Origin: UBA8515 sp036170795
Lineage (GTDB): Bacteria > Patescibacteriota > Minisyncoccia > Phycocordibacterales > UBA9973
Assembly: GCA_036170795.1 (NCBI GenBank)
Contig: JAVHPX010000034.1
Span: 1 to 12,816 of the forward strand
DNA length: 12,816 bases
Reading direction: 5' to 3'
The notes beneath the pieces were generated by a model. It saw only the letters and a list, made by a program, of their open reading frames with translations. It searched no databases and had not been told where the DNA came from. Below, piece by piece: positions 1 through 6,703 of the stretch; the first letter of the stretch is position 1; each line of letters starts with the position of its first letter. A program made the position numbers and the translations under genes.

Positions 1-65
1 GTGCTCATTTTGAACACACAATTCTCGTCACAGATGGCGAGCCAGAAATTTTAACTATGATATAA
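1..65 (+). CDS. map: Methionine aminopeptidase, C-terminal end (partial)
   Basis: Reading from base 3, the frame gives AHFEHTILVTDGEPEILTMI and then TAA at 63-65. The pattern FEHTxLVTxxGxEILT is the conserved C-terminal strand of type I methionine aminopeptidase, the metalloenzyme that removes the initiator Met from new proteins in the cytoplasm. It contains one of the metal-ligand Glu residues of the family. Only about 20 residues lie in the window, so the rest of the gene is upstream. The stop codon lies inside the -10 box of the next gene. The identification rests on this short but characteristic tail. Confidence 0.8.
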   Translation, partial: AHFEHTILVTDGEPEILTMI

Positions 66-66
66 T
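58..66 (+). promoter_or_regulatory. Extended -10 promoter of the TraG/VirB4-like ATPase gene
   Basis: TGATATAAT is a perfect extended -10 (TG at 58-59, TATAAT at 61-66). No good -35 lies 16-18 bp upstream. A transcription start about 7 nt downstream would fall on the ATG at 74, predicting a leaderless mRNA. The box overlaps the map stop codon. Confidence 0.7.
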
Positions 67-73
67 GTTCATT

Positions 74-2803
74 ATGGAAGGTCTTAATCTAGACAATATA
101 CCAAAGTTCAAAACTCCACAAGAGGAGCTTGAATTTTTGCGTGCACATATTGCTGAAAGAGAAGAAGCTTTAAATAAAAATGGACAGGAATATTCTAGAG
201 AAGGACTTGCTCATGATGTTATATCGGAATATAAGAAATACGAACCGAAGGATGTCATGCATACGAACTCAGTAATGAAAGAGAAAGATGCTGATAATCT
301 CGTTCTTCGCCTTAAACCAGAGTCTCACGATAATAAAATGGAAGAGATGCTCGGAATTCTTTTGAGCAAAGGTATTTCTAGCGCCTTGTCTGTAATAGGT
401 AAGATGAACAACCCTCACCTTGATGATGATTTTCATCGTTTCCTCGTACAGTATCTTTATAGTACTCACAAGATTCCAGGTCTTAAAGAAGGTACATCAC
501 TTTTTAAATCACTTGATATGAAACTTTTTGAGATTACGCTTCCTGATCCAGATGATAATGAGAAAGAAAAAAAAGGTTTAAAAGAATTACTTTCTGCTAT
601 GGAACAATTTTATGCTGGTATGCACTCAGTAGGTATTGGTCGTGAGAATTATAATCGTAATCATTTTACTCTAGAGATTGCTCTGGCCGAAGATACTGAT
701 CATTTTATATTTTATACAGCAGTTCCTTCGCATAAAGCTGATCTTTTTGAGAAACAACTTCTTGGAGTTCATCCTCATGCTAAGATCGTTGAAGTACCAG
801 ATGATTATAATATCTTTTCTGAAAATGCAGCAATTGCAGCTTCATATGCAACTTTAAATAATCATGAAGTTTATCCTATCAAATTATATGATACCCTTGA
901 TCATGATCCATTAAATATTATATTAAATATTTTTACTAAATTAAAAAAAACAGGAGAAGGAGCATCTATACAATATACAATATGTCCTGAAGATGATGAT
1001 ATTATTAAAAAATTTCATATAATTCTTACTGATGTTAAATCTGGAATGTCTGTACGTACTGCTTCTAGTATGACTCGTCAATTTGGTAAAGAATTAAAGT
1101 CTCTTGCAAGTGAGATGCTATTTGGTGCGAAGAAACATAAAGAAGATAATAAGGTAAATGATAAAGCAGTAGAAAATATAACTGAGAAAATGAAGAGCAC
1201 GATCATGGCTTGTAATATTCGTATTATTGTTTCAGCTGAAACAAGTTTACGTGCCAAGCAAATACTTTCTGACATAGAATCATCATTCAATCAGTTTACT
1301 GAATCTAACCGTAATGGATTTAATTTTAATCATCCACAAGATTCGGCCTTGGCTGCTCTTGTTCACGATTTCTCTTATCGTACATTTAGTCAAACATATT
1401 CAATGCCACTTAATTTAAAAGAACTTTCAACCATTTTCCATTTCCCATATGGAATTGTTTCTTCTCAACTTAAACAAGCTCGTGCTGGTATCGCTCCGGC
1501 ACCTATGGAAATAGGTTTGCAAGGTGTTGCTCTCGGTATAAATAGTTATCGAGGTATTGATACGCCGATTCATTTTGCTGATGAAGATCGTATGCGTCAC
1601 TTATATGTTATCGGTCAGACAGGTACAGGTAAGACGACGATTATGAAAAATATGATTGCTCAAGATATCAAAGCAGGACATGGAGTTTGTTATATCGATC
1701 CGCACGGTACTGATATTCAAGATATATTGAGTTATATACCCAAAGAACGTATTGATGATGTTATTTACTTTGATCCAGCTTATACAGCACGACCTATGGG
1801 GCTCAATATGTTAGAGTATGATCCAAAATATCCAGAGCAGAAAACTTTTGTTGTGAATGAATTGATGAATATTTTTAATAAACTTTTTGATATGAAGACC
1901 TCTGGTGGGCCAATGTTCGAACAGTACTTCAAGAACTCTGCTTTCCTTGTGATGGAACATCCAGAGAGTGGTGCGACGCTACTTGAGATAGGTCGTGTGC
2001 TTGCTGATAAAGAATTTCGTGATATGAAACTTTCACATTGTAAGAATCCTATCATTAGTCAGTTTTGGAAAAGTGCTGAACAGACGACAGGGGATCAATC
2101 GATTGCAAACTTCGTGCCGTACATTACTTCTAAATTTGACAATTTTATTTCCAATGACATCATGCGCCCAGTAGTACTTCAAGAAAAATCTGTCTTCAAT
2201 TTTCGTGATATTATGGATAATAAAAAGATACTCTTGGTGAATCTTTCAAAAGGACGTCTTGGTGATATAAATGCTGATCTTATTGGTTTACTTATTGTAA
2301 ATAAAATTCAAATGGCTGCACTTTCACGCGTAGATATGTATGGTAAAAAAATGGAAGACTTTTTTCTTTATATAGATGAGTTTCAGAATGTCACAACTGA
2401 TTCGATTGAATCTATTCTTTCTGAAGCTCGTAAATATCGTTTGTCACTTACTGTCGCCCACCAGTATATTTCACAGCTTGAAGATAATATTAAAAATGCT
2501 GTCTTTGGTAACGTTGGTTCGATGGCGGTCTTTCGAGTTGGAGCTGAAGATGCACAATTCCTTGAGAGTAAGTTCAAGCCAGTTTTCACTGCGGCTGATA
2601 TCATGAAGATTGATAATCGTAATGCCTATGTCTCTATGCTTATAAATGGTCAGCCGACAAAACCATTCAATATTGCGACATTTCCACCACCAACAGGAAA
2701 CATGGATATAGTTGAGAAGATCAAAGAACTCTCATATCTTAAGTTTGGCCGTGACCGTGCGGAAGTCGAAGAGGAGATAATGGATAAATATCGCCAGTCT
2801 TAA
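74..2803 (+). CDS. TraG/VirB4-like type IV secretion-family ATPase
   Basis: This 909-aa protein has a roughly 500-residue N-terminal region and a C-terminal P-loop motor domain. Walker A is GQTGTGKT (about 514-521), followed by CYIDPHGTD, which is typical of HerA/VirB4/TraG-type DNA-pumping ATPases annotated as 'TraM recognition domain' or 'type IV secretory system conjugative DNA transfer' proteins. Walker B is FFLYIDEF (Asp768-Glu769), and a sensor-like AHQYISQL follows. I see no obvious transmembrane helix, so it is probably a cytoplasmic hexameric motor. The start at 74 is preferred to the in-frame ATG at 65, because that ATG overlaps the -10 box (61-66) and lies upstream of the expected transcript start. 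No relaxase, pilus or other mating-channel gene is in view. Such ATPases often occur alone in CPR genomes, and their role (DNA uptake, pilus, segregation) is unknown. The family call is firm; the function is inference. Confidence 0.85.
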   Translation: MEGLNLDNIPKFKTPQEELEFLRAHIAEREEALNKNGQEYSREGLAHDVISEYKKYEPKDVMHTNSVMKEKDADNLVLRLKPESHDNKMEEMLGILLSKGISSALSVIGKMNNPHLDDDFHRFLVQYLYSTHKIPGLKEGTSLFKSLDMKLFEITLPDPDDNEKEKKGLKELLSAMEQFYAGMHSVGIGRENYNRNHFTLEIALAEDTDHFIFYTAVPSHKADLFEKQLLGVHPHAKIVEVPDDYNIFSENAAIAASYATLNNHEVYPIKLYDTLDHDPLNIILNIFTKLKKTGEGASIQYTICPEDDDIIKKFHIILTDVKSGMSVRTASSMTRQFGKELKSLASEMLFGAKKHKEDNKVNDKAVENITEKMKSTIMACNIRIIVSAETSLRAKQILSDIESSFNQFTESNRNGFNFNHPQDSALAALVHDFSYRTFSQTYSMPLNLKELSTIFHFPYGIVSSQLKQARAGIAPAPMEIGLQGVALGINSYRGIDTPIHFADEDRMRHLYVIGQTGTGKTTIMKNMIAQDIKAGHGVCYIDPHGTDIQDILSYIPKERIDDVIYFDPAYTARPMGLNMLEYDPKYPEQKTFVVNELMNIFNKLFDMKTSGGPMFEQYFKNSAFLVMEHPESGATLLEIGRVLADKEFRDMKLSHCKNPIISQFWKSAEQTTGDQSIANFVPYITSKFDNFISNDIMRPVVLQEKSVFNFRDIMDNKKILLVNLSKGRLGDINADLIGLLIVNKIQMAALSRVDMYGKKMEDFFLYIDEFQNVTTDSIESILSEARKYRLSLTVAHQYISQLEDNIKNAVFGNVGSMAVFRVGAEDAQFLESKFKPVFTAADIMKIDNRNAYVSMLINGQPTKPFNIATFPPPTGNMDIVEKIKELSYLKFGRDRAEVEEEIMDKYRQS

Positions 2804-2805
2804 CA

Positions 2806-2842
2806 AATATCCTCTCTTGTACAATAGAGAGGATATTGTTTT
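2806..2842 (+). terminator. Rho-independent terminator of the ATPase gene
   Basis: A perfect 12-bp stem (arms 2806-2817 and 2826-2837, core CCTCTC/GAGAGG) with an 8-nt loop sits 2 nt after the stop codon. It is followed by TTGTTTT. The T-tract also supplies the candidate -35 of ndk. Confidence 0.9.
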
Positions 2843-2864
2843 ATAAGGTTTTTTCTGGTATGAT
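2836..2864 (+). promoter_or_regulatory. ndk promoter
   Basis: TTGTTT (2836-2841), a 17-bp spacer, and TATGAT (2859-2864) preceded by TG at 2856-2857 make an extended -10 promoter. It predicts a start near 2871 and a leader of about 22 nt. The -35 overlaps the 3' arm and T-tract of the preceding terminator. Confidence 0.6.
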
Positions 2865-2892
2865 AGCTCTATTATTGTTAATAAAGTTATGT

Positions 2893-3366
2893 ATGAATCC
2901 ACTATACGAAAAATCTTTAATTATTATTAAACCTGATGCAATTCAGCGTAATTTAATCGGTGCAATCATTAGCCGTATTGAAAACAAAGGTCTTAAAATA
3001 ACTGGTATTAAGATGATGAGTATTTCAGACGCTGTTTTAGAAGAGCACTATGCTCATATTAAAGATAAGCCATTTTTCCCTGGTATTCGTAACTTTATGC
3101 AATCATGTCCAGTTGTTGTAATGTCAGTTGAGGGTATTAATGCTGTTTCTGCAATTCGTTTACTTGTTGGTCCTACAAAAGCTTGGGAAGCTACAGCAGG
3201 TACTATTCGTGGTGATTATTCACTTTCAACTCAATCAAACATTGTACATGCATCTGATAGTATTGAGAATGGTGAAATTGAGACAAAACGTTTCTTTAAT
3301 CAAGATGAAATATTTACTTACCAGAAAATTGATACAGACTTTATTTATGCAGAACATAAAAAGTAG
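2893..3366 (+). CDS. ndk: Nucleoside diphosphate kinase
   Basis: This 157-aa enzyme transfers the gamma-phosphate of ATP to NDPs through a phosphohistidine, balancing NTP and dNTP pools in the cytoplasm. Diagnostic motifs are the N-terminal EKSLIIIKPDAIQRNLIG, RGDYS near 106-110, and the active-site NIVHASDS (His119). The last normally reads NIVHGSDS, so Gly is replaced by Ala. The length is slightly above the usual 140-150 aa because of a C-terminal extension (about FTYQKIDTDFIYAEHKK). The start at 2893 (MNPLYEK) was chosen because the open frame back to 2836 would add a hydrophobic stretch absent from the family and run through the promoter. No Shine-Dalgarno is seen. The gene stands alone between two terminators. 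Confidence 0.95.
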   Translation: MNPLYEKSLIIIKPDAIQRNLIGAIISRIENKGLKITGIKMMSISDAVLEEHYAHIKDKPFFPGIRNFMQSCPVVVMSVEGINAVSAIRLLVGPTKAWEATAGTIRGDYSLSTQSNIVHASDSIENGEIETKRFFNQDEIFTYQKIDTDFIYAEHKK

Positions 3367-3368
3367 TC

Positions 3369-3402
3369 AAATTAAAATCCCCGAAAGGGGATTTTAATTT
3401 TT
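3369..3402. terminator. Bidirectional terminator between ndk and the HIT gene
   Basis: A perfect 14-bp inverted repeat (3369-3382 and 3387-3400) has a CCCC/GGGG core closed by a GAAA tetraloop on the plus strand. The A/T-rich outer arms give a U-rich 3' side on either strand. It lies between convergent genes ending at 3366 (+) and 3401 (-), so it can serve both. Confidence 0.9.
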
Positions 3403-3844
3403 ATAGGTTTGTCTGTATTAATTCGCAAATTCGAGTAAGTTCTTCTTCTGGAGTAGTTTCTCTGCTCCCTGGTCGGTAAAGGAATTTACGAGGCTCATAC
3501 TCAGTAATACCTTCGTCTCCTTCTTTGCGAGGTAATACATGCAAATGAAAGTGTGGCACAGATTGCCCCGCAATAGGACTCTCATTCCACGCATAGTTGA
3601 AACCCTCAGCATTAAAAGTTTTCCGTAATGCACTGATTATCTGCACTCGAAGTTTTTCCATTGAATCTTTTTCTTCTACAGTTAGATTTTCATACTTTGC
3701 TACACACCTGCGTGGTGCTATTAGTACATGTCCTGGAATTATAGGCATATTTGTAGGGAATACCCAAGCTAAATCATTACCTATAATTTCACGGTTTTTT
3801 ATTTCTTTCTTATTGCAGTATACGCACTGGTTATTTGTCATCAT
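3401..3844 (-). CDS. HIT family (histidine triad) hydrolase
   Basis: This 147-aa protein carries the histidine triad motif SVPHFHLHVLPR (His98, His100, His102), the nucleotide-phosphate binding and catalytic site of HIT enzymes. These hydrolyse nucleoside phosphoramidates or dinucleoside polyphosphates. The N-terminal half has the family pattern VFPTNMPIIPGHVLIAPRR, and there is a CVYC pair at residues 7-10 that may bind zinc, as in many HIT proteins. Two ATGs are adjacent (3844 and 3841). The first sits exactly 7 nt after an extended -10, so it is preferred and the mRNA is probably leaderless. The gene shares a short divergent promoter region with the HD gene. Which substrate it uses cannot be told from sequence. 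Confidence 0.92.
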   Translation of the reverse strand: MMTNNQCVYCNKKEIKNREIIGNDLAWVFPTNMPIIPGHVLIAPRRCVAKYENLTVEEKDSMEKLRVQIISALRKTFNAEGFNYAWNESPIAGQSVPHFHLHVLPRKEGDEGITEYEPRKFLYRPGSRETTPEEELTRICELIQTNL

Positions 3845-3851
3845 ATTTGAA

Positions 3852-3860
3852 ACTATAGCA
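3852..3860 (-). promoter_or_regulatory. Extended -10 promoter of the HIT gene
   Basis: On the minus strand TGCTATAGT (TG at 3860-3859, TATAGT at 3857-3852) is followed by 7 nt and then the ATG at 3844, predicting a leaderless transcript. Confidence 0.65.
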
Positions 3861-3878
3861 TATCGTCCAAAAATATTG

Positions 3879-3884
3879 TATACT
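3879..3884 (+). promoter_or_regulatory. -10 box of the HD-domain gene
   Basis: TATACT ends 6 nt before the ATG at 3891. TG lies directly before it (3877-3878). It is divergent from, and only 18 bp away from, the HIT gene's -10 element, so the two polymerase footprints must overlap. Confidence 0.55.
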
Positions 3885-3890
3885 CTCCCA

Positions 3891-4529
3891 ATGCGGAAAA
3901 TTACAGAAATTTACGAACAGTATAAAATAATGCCAAATTTGCAGAAACATCAATTCCGAGTTGCTGCTGTGATGGCACAGATATGTGATTCACTTAATAT
4001 TGAAGTAGACAAGGATACATTGGTCGTTACTTGTTTACTTCACGACATGGGTAATATTATTAAATCAAAACTTGGCTACTTTCCAGAATTTGAAGAAAGT
4101 AATAATTTAGAATATTGGCAGACTGTTAAAACAGACTATATCAATACATACGGAGGGGATGAACATGAGGCAACAGTAAAAATAATAGAGGAACTTGGTT
4201 CACCTGAGAGAGTAATATATCTAGCAAACGAAAATAGATTTTCATATATGTGTAAACATAGCCAAGGAGAAGATTTAATGCAAAAACTTATACACTATAC
4301 AGACGGAAGAGTCGGCCCGCATGGAGTTTTATCGTTTAATGAACGCATGAATGACGCTAATAAGCGGTACAAGAATGATAGCTTTGATAATAAAGAGCGT
4401 GACCGGTTAATAAATTGTGGCAGAGATATAGAAAAATATATTTTTTCTCATTCAAATATCAAACCAGAAGACATAAATGATGAATCGGTAGCGCCGATGA
4501 TTGAAGAATTGAAAAATTATTCTATTTAA
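3891..4529 (+). CDS. HD-domain metal-dependent phosphohydrolase
   Basis: This 212-aa cytoplasmic protein has the HD-domain pattern: His20 in KHQFRVAAV, the HD doublet in CLLHDMGNI (His51-Asp52), a histidine in GGDEHEATV, and an Asp in IHYTDGRVGP. HD proteins use these residues to hold a divalent metal and cleave phosphoester or phosphoanhydride bonds, often in nucleotides. The substrate is unknown. The start at 3891 is chosen because it follows the -10 box by 6 nt. The same frame stays open upstream to 3597 but there runs antisense through the HIT gene with no similarity to a known protein. No terminator directly follows the stop; the first plus-strand one is at 4776. Confidence 0.85.
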   Translation: MRKITEIYEQYKIMPNLQKHQFRVAAVMAQICDSLNIEVDKDTLVVTCLLHDMGNIIKSKLGYFPEFEESNNLEYWQTVKTDYINTYGGDEHEATVKIIEELGSPERVIYLANENRFSYMCKHSQGEDLMQKLIHYTDGRVGPHGVLSFNERMNDANKRYKNDSFDNKERDRLINCGRDIEKYIFSHSNIKPEDINDESVAPMIEELKNYSI

Positions 4530-4781
4530 TTATCTAAATCTAATTTGAAACTCTGTCAAATGTGTAGTGTTGTAAGAAAAAGCTTGCAGAGTTACAGTTG
4601 GGGAGTATACTTTTGATAGGGTTATTTGAGATGTATTACCTAGAACATATTTTATAGGGGGCATGTTGTTTTGATTGAGGGCTGTATACGTTATTAATGT
4701 TAACAAACCTCTTTCATCCATAGTCCCACGTAGCGTAACGCTATGGTAATATCTTTCAAATAGTCCTAATAAGAGATTCTT
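4530..4781 (-). pseudogene. Possible gene remnant: minus-strand open frame without a proper start
   Basis: From 4781 to the TAA at 4530-4532 the minus strand stays open for about 83 codons. It gives protein-like sequence rich in beta-formers (YYHSVTLRGTMDERGLLTLI, then VLGNTSQITLSKVYSPTVTL, ending EFQIRFR). An in-frame TGA (4784-4782) precedes it. The first in-frame ATG is at 4721, in the middle of the protein-like part, and has no good -10 at the 6-9 nt spacing used by its neighbours. Another ATG at 4785 is in a different frame and stops after 9 codons. It could be the C-terminal remnant of a secreted or fibre-like protein, a real 63-aa gene starting at 4721, or chance. I do not recognise the family. 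Confidence 0.3.
4718..4746. repeat. Nested inverted repeats
   Basis: TAGCGT-A-ACGCTA (4731-4743) is a near-perfect 13-bp palindrome. An overlapping pair CCATAG (4718-4723) and CTATGG (4741-4746) can form an alternative hairpin. They stand out as relatively GC-rich in an AT-rich gap. Role unknown: operator, RNA hairpin or degenerate repeat. Confidence 0.4.
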
Positions 4782-4810
4782 TCATTTTTTGAAAGGATTT
4801 TTTATTTTAT
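4776..4810 (+). terminator. Rho-independent terminator in the gap before the beta-CASP gene
   Basis: ATTCTTTC (4776-4783) pairs with GAAAGGAT (4791-4798), with one G-U pair and a 7-nt loop. The stem can extend through A-U and G-U pairs, and a long T-rich tail follows. It faces plus-strand transcription, so it ends either a long 3' tail of the HD mRNA or a separate short RNA from 4530-4775. Confidence 0.7.
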
Positions 4811-4812
4811 TA

Positions 4813-4821
4813 TGTTATAAT
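4813..4821 (+). promoter_or_regulatory. Extended -10 promoter of the beta-CASP gene
   Basis: TGTTATAAT is a perfect extended -10 (TATAAT at 4816-4821). It is 8 nt before the ATG at 4830, with no room for a Shine-Dalgarno, so the mRNA is predicted to be leaderless or nearly so. Confidence 0.75.
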
Positions 4822-4829
4822 AAAAATAT

Positions 4830-6200
4830 ATGGAGAATGAAAAGCAATTGAAGGTTACATTTTGTTCTGGGGCCGGTACTGTAACTGGCTCTAATTTTTT
4901 ATTAGAAGGTAATGGGAAGAAATTTTTAATTGATTGTGGTTTAATTCAGGGTGAAAAACTTGCTGATGATATGAATTGGGAAAAATTCTCATATGATGCC
5001 TCAACAATAGATATACTTTTTATTACGCATGGTCATATAGACCATATCGGTCGTATACCAAAGCTAATTCATGAAGGTTTTAATGGTCGAATAATATCGA
5101 CAATTCCAACAAAAGAAATTACAGAAATAATGCTTGCTGATACTGCACATCTTCTTTCTCGTGATAAAGAACATGGTCTTGATGGTATATACACAGAGGA
5201 TAATATTAAAAAAGCTATGGACATGTGGGAGACGATTGAATATGAAGAGAAGTTAAATATTGATCATGGTTTTCAATTTTCATATAAAGATGCTGGTCAT
5301 ATATTGGGTTCAGGTATGCTTGAGATTATATATAATAATAAAAAAATAGTTTTTACTGGGGACCTTGGTAATTCGCCATCACCACTTCTTCGTGATACTG
5401 AGATCATAACAGATGCAGATTATTTAATTATGGAATCAGTTTATGGTGATCGTAATCATGAAGATCGTGAAGTACGCAAAGATAAACTTGCTCAAGTTAT
5501 ACGTGATAATTACAAACGTAAGGGTGTGCTTATTGTACCCACTTTCTCATTAGAACGTACACAAGAGTTGCTCTATGAGATAGATTCATTAATTAAGAGT
5601 GGAGCTATACTTGAAATGCCGATGTTCCTTGATTCGCCACTTGCTATTAAACTTACTGATGTATATTTAAAATATGAAAAATATTTTAACGTTAAAGCTC
5701 AGAAAATTATAGCGACAGGAGATAAACTTTTTGAATTCCCTGGACTCAAAGAGACGCCTGAAACTGAAGATTCTAAAGCAATTCTTCATACTCCAAACCC
5801 AAAAATAATTATAGCAGGAAGTGGAATGTCTAACGGTGGTCGTATTATTCATCACGAGAAGAATTATTTACCAGATTCAAATAACACTATACTTCTTACT
5901 GGTTATCAGTCTGTAGGAACCCTTGGTCGTTTTATAGAAGATGGTAATAAAAAGCTTACTATACAAGGTGAAGAAGTAATACTTCATGCTCATATGGAGA
6001 TGATTAGTGGTTATTCTGGTCATAAAGATTCTGATCACCTGGTAGAGTTTGTTGAACATATGGCTAAAAAAGTAAAAAAAGTTTATGTGGTTATGGGTGA
6101 ACCTAGGTCATCTCTCTTTTTAGCTCAGAAATTACATGATAATCTCGGTGTAGATGTTCATGCTCCAAACGTAGGAGAAACAGTGACGCTTGAGTGTTAA
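4830..6200 (+). CDS. Beta-CASP metallo-beta-lactamase-fold RNase (YSH1/CPSF-like)
   Basis: This 456-aa protein belongs to the COG1236-type mRNA 3'-end processing nuclease family (CPSF73/YSH1-like), predicted to cut or degrade RNA in the cytoplasm. The metallo-beta-lactamase core shows motif 2 THGHIDH (His67, His69, Asp71, His72), a metal His in DAGHILGSG (His157) and Asp178 in FTGDLGN. The beta-CASP insert carries ESVYGDRNH (about 202-210), VPTFSLERTQELL, and the late motifs IIIAGSGMSNGGR (327-338) and SGYSGHKD (His398 region). All expected catalytic ligands are present and the length is normal. The start is fixed by the -10 box 8 nt upstream. The gene is alone, converging on the rplT operon. 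Substrate and cleavage mode are not readable from sequence. Confidence 0.93.
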   Translation: MENEKQLKVTFCSGAGTVTGSNFLLEGNGKKFLIDCGLIQGEKLADDMNWEKFSYDASTIDILFITHGHIDHIGRIPKLIHEGFNGRIISTIPTKEITEIMLADTAHLLSRDKEHGLDGIYTEDNIKKAMDMWETIEYEEKLNIDHGFQFSYKDAGHILGSGMLEIIYNNKKIVFTGDLGNSPSPLLRDTEIITDADYLIMESVYGDRNHEDREVRKDKLAQVIRDNYKRKGVLIVPTFSLERTQELLYEIDSLIKSGAILEMPMFLDSPLAIKLTDVYLKYEKYFNVKAQKIIATGDKLFEFPGLKETPETEDSKAILHTPNPKIIIAGSGMSNGGRIIHHEKNYLPDSNNTILLTGYQSVGTLGRFIEDGNKKLTIQGEEVILHAHMEMISGYSGHKDSDHLVEFVEHMAKKVKKVYVVMGEPRSSLFLAQKLHDNLGVDVHAPNVGETVTLEC

Positions 6201-6240
6201 TAAAATTTTCTATTAAAAGTCTTACTTTTGTAATTTTATT
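6199..6240. terminator. Likely bidirectional terminator between the beta-CASP gene and rplT
   Basis: A 9-bp AT-only inverted repeat (AATAAAATT at 6199-6207 and AATTTTATT at 6232-6240) encloses a second small one (AAAAG at 6215-6219, CTTTT at 6225-6229). It fills the whole gap between two convergent genes. The lack of G-C pairs in the outer stem makes it weaker than the other terminators here. Confidence 0.5.
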
Positions 6241-6581
6241 TATATGCTTTTTACGATGCGGGCGAATGTTTCAGGATTATTTTTTGCAAGGTCAGAGAGA
6301 ATTTTGCGATCTACTTCAATATTTTTCTTTTTAAGACCATCTATGAATCTACTATACGATAGACCCATTGGTTTAACAGCAGCATTGATGCGAGTGGTCC
6401 AAAGACTTCGTGCATCAGCTTTTTTATCTTTTCTATGTGCAAATGAATAGGCTCCTGCGTGAGCAAGTGCTTCTGTTGCTTGAGCAATCTTTGTACTACG
6501 TCCAAAACGAAAACCTTTAGTTTGTATAAGAATATTTTTTCGACGCTTATTATTCATTGTTCCTCTTTTTACTCTTGTCAT
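6240..6581 (-). CDS. rplT: 50S ribosomal protein L20
   Basis: This 113-aa protein is L20, which binds 23S rRNA domain II early in large-subunit assembly. The start MTRVKRGT corresponds to the usual MARVKRG. It continues with TKGFRFGRSTKIAQATEALA, AYSFAHRKDKKADARSLW, TTRINAAVK and GLSYSRFIDGLKK, all family signatures, and the length is normal. It is the last gene of the infC-rpmI-rplT operon. No Shine-Dalgarno precedes the ATG. The 122-bp gap to rpmI holds a stable RNA hairpin that may let L20 control its own translation, as L20 does by other structures in E. coli and Bacillus. Confidence 0.97.
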   Translation of the reverse strand: MTRVKRGTMNNKRRKNILIQTKGFRFGRSTKIAQATEALAHAGAYSFAHRKDKKADARSLWTTRINAAVKPMGLSYSRFIDGLKKKNIEVDRKILSDLAKNNPETFARIVKSI

Positions 6582-6609
6582 ATATTTATTTACTTATGTA
6601 ACTTCGCAG

Positions 6610-6675
6610 ACAATTAATTTCTGTTCGTGCTTTACCCTCAAGCGGGCTCCGACGCGACTCACAGAAACCAATTGT
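6610..6675 (-). ncRNA. Structured RNA element between rpmI and rplT (candidate L20 autoregulatory site)
   Basis: Arms 6661-6675 and 6610-6624 form a continuous 15-bp stem when read as minus-strand RNA (ACAATTGGTTTCTGT with ACAGAAATTAATTGT), including two adjacent G-U pairs. On the plus strand the same positions would be A-C mismatches, so the fold favours the operon's sense strand. The 36-nt apical part (6625-6660) is unusually GC-rich for this window and can form GCCC/GGGU closed by GCUUGA, plus a UCG/CGA helix. It contains GAGGGUAAAGCAC, which resembles a conserved stretch of 23S rRNA domain II (GGGGGUAGAGCAC). L20 operators in other bacteria mimic L20's 23S site, so I infer a control element for rplT. 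The hairpin is seen; the role is inferred. Confidence 0.6.
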
Positions 6676-6703
6676 TTGCTTCGTCTTACTCTATTATTTA
6701 TAA

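Noticed and set aside
65..73. ATG at 65 as the start of the ATPase gene
   Set aside because: It lies inside the -10 hexamer (61-66) and upstream of the expected transcript start; ATG 74 fits exactly.
2836..2892. N-terminal hydrophobic extension of Ndk, resembling a signal sequence
   Set aside because: It runs through the terminator tail and the ndk promoter, and Ndk is a cytoplasmic enzyme that normally begins a few residues before the KPDA motif.
3128..3397. Plus-strand frame of 89 codons inside ndk
   Set aside because: It overlaps ndk out of frame, has repetitive Leu/Val-rich content typical of shadow frames, and runs through the terminator.
3597..3890. 98-codon extension of the HD protein
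   Set aside because: It is antisense to the well-supported HIT gene and crosses both divergent promoters.
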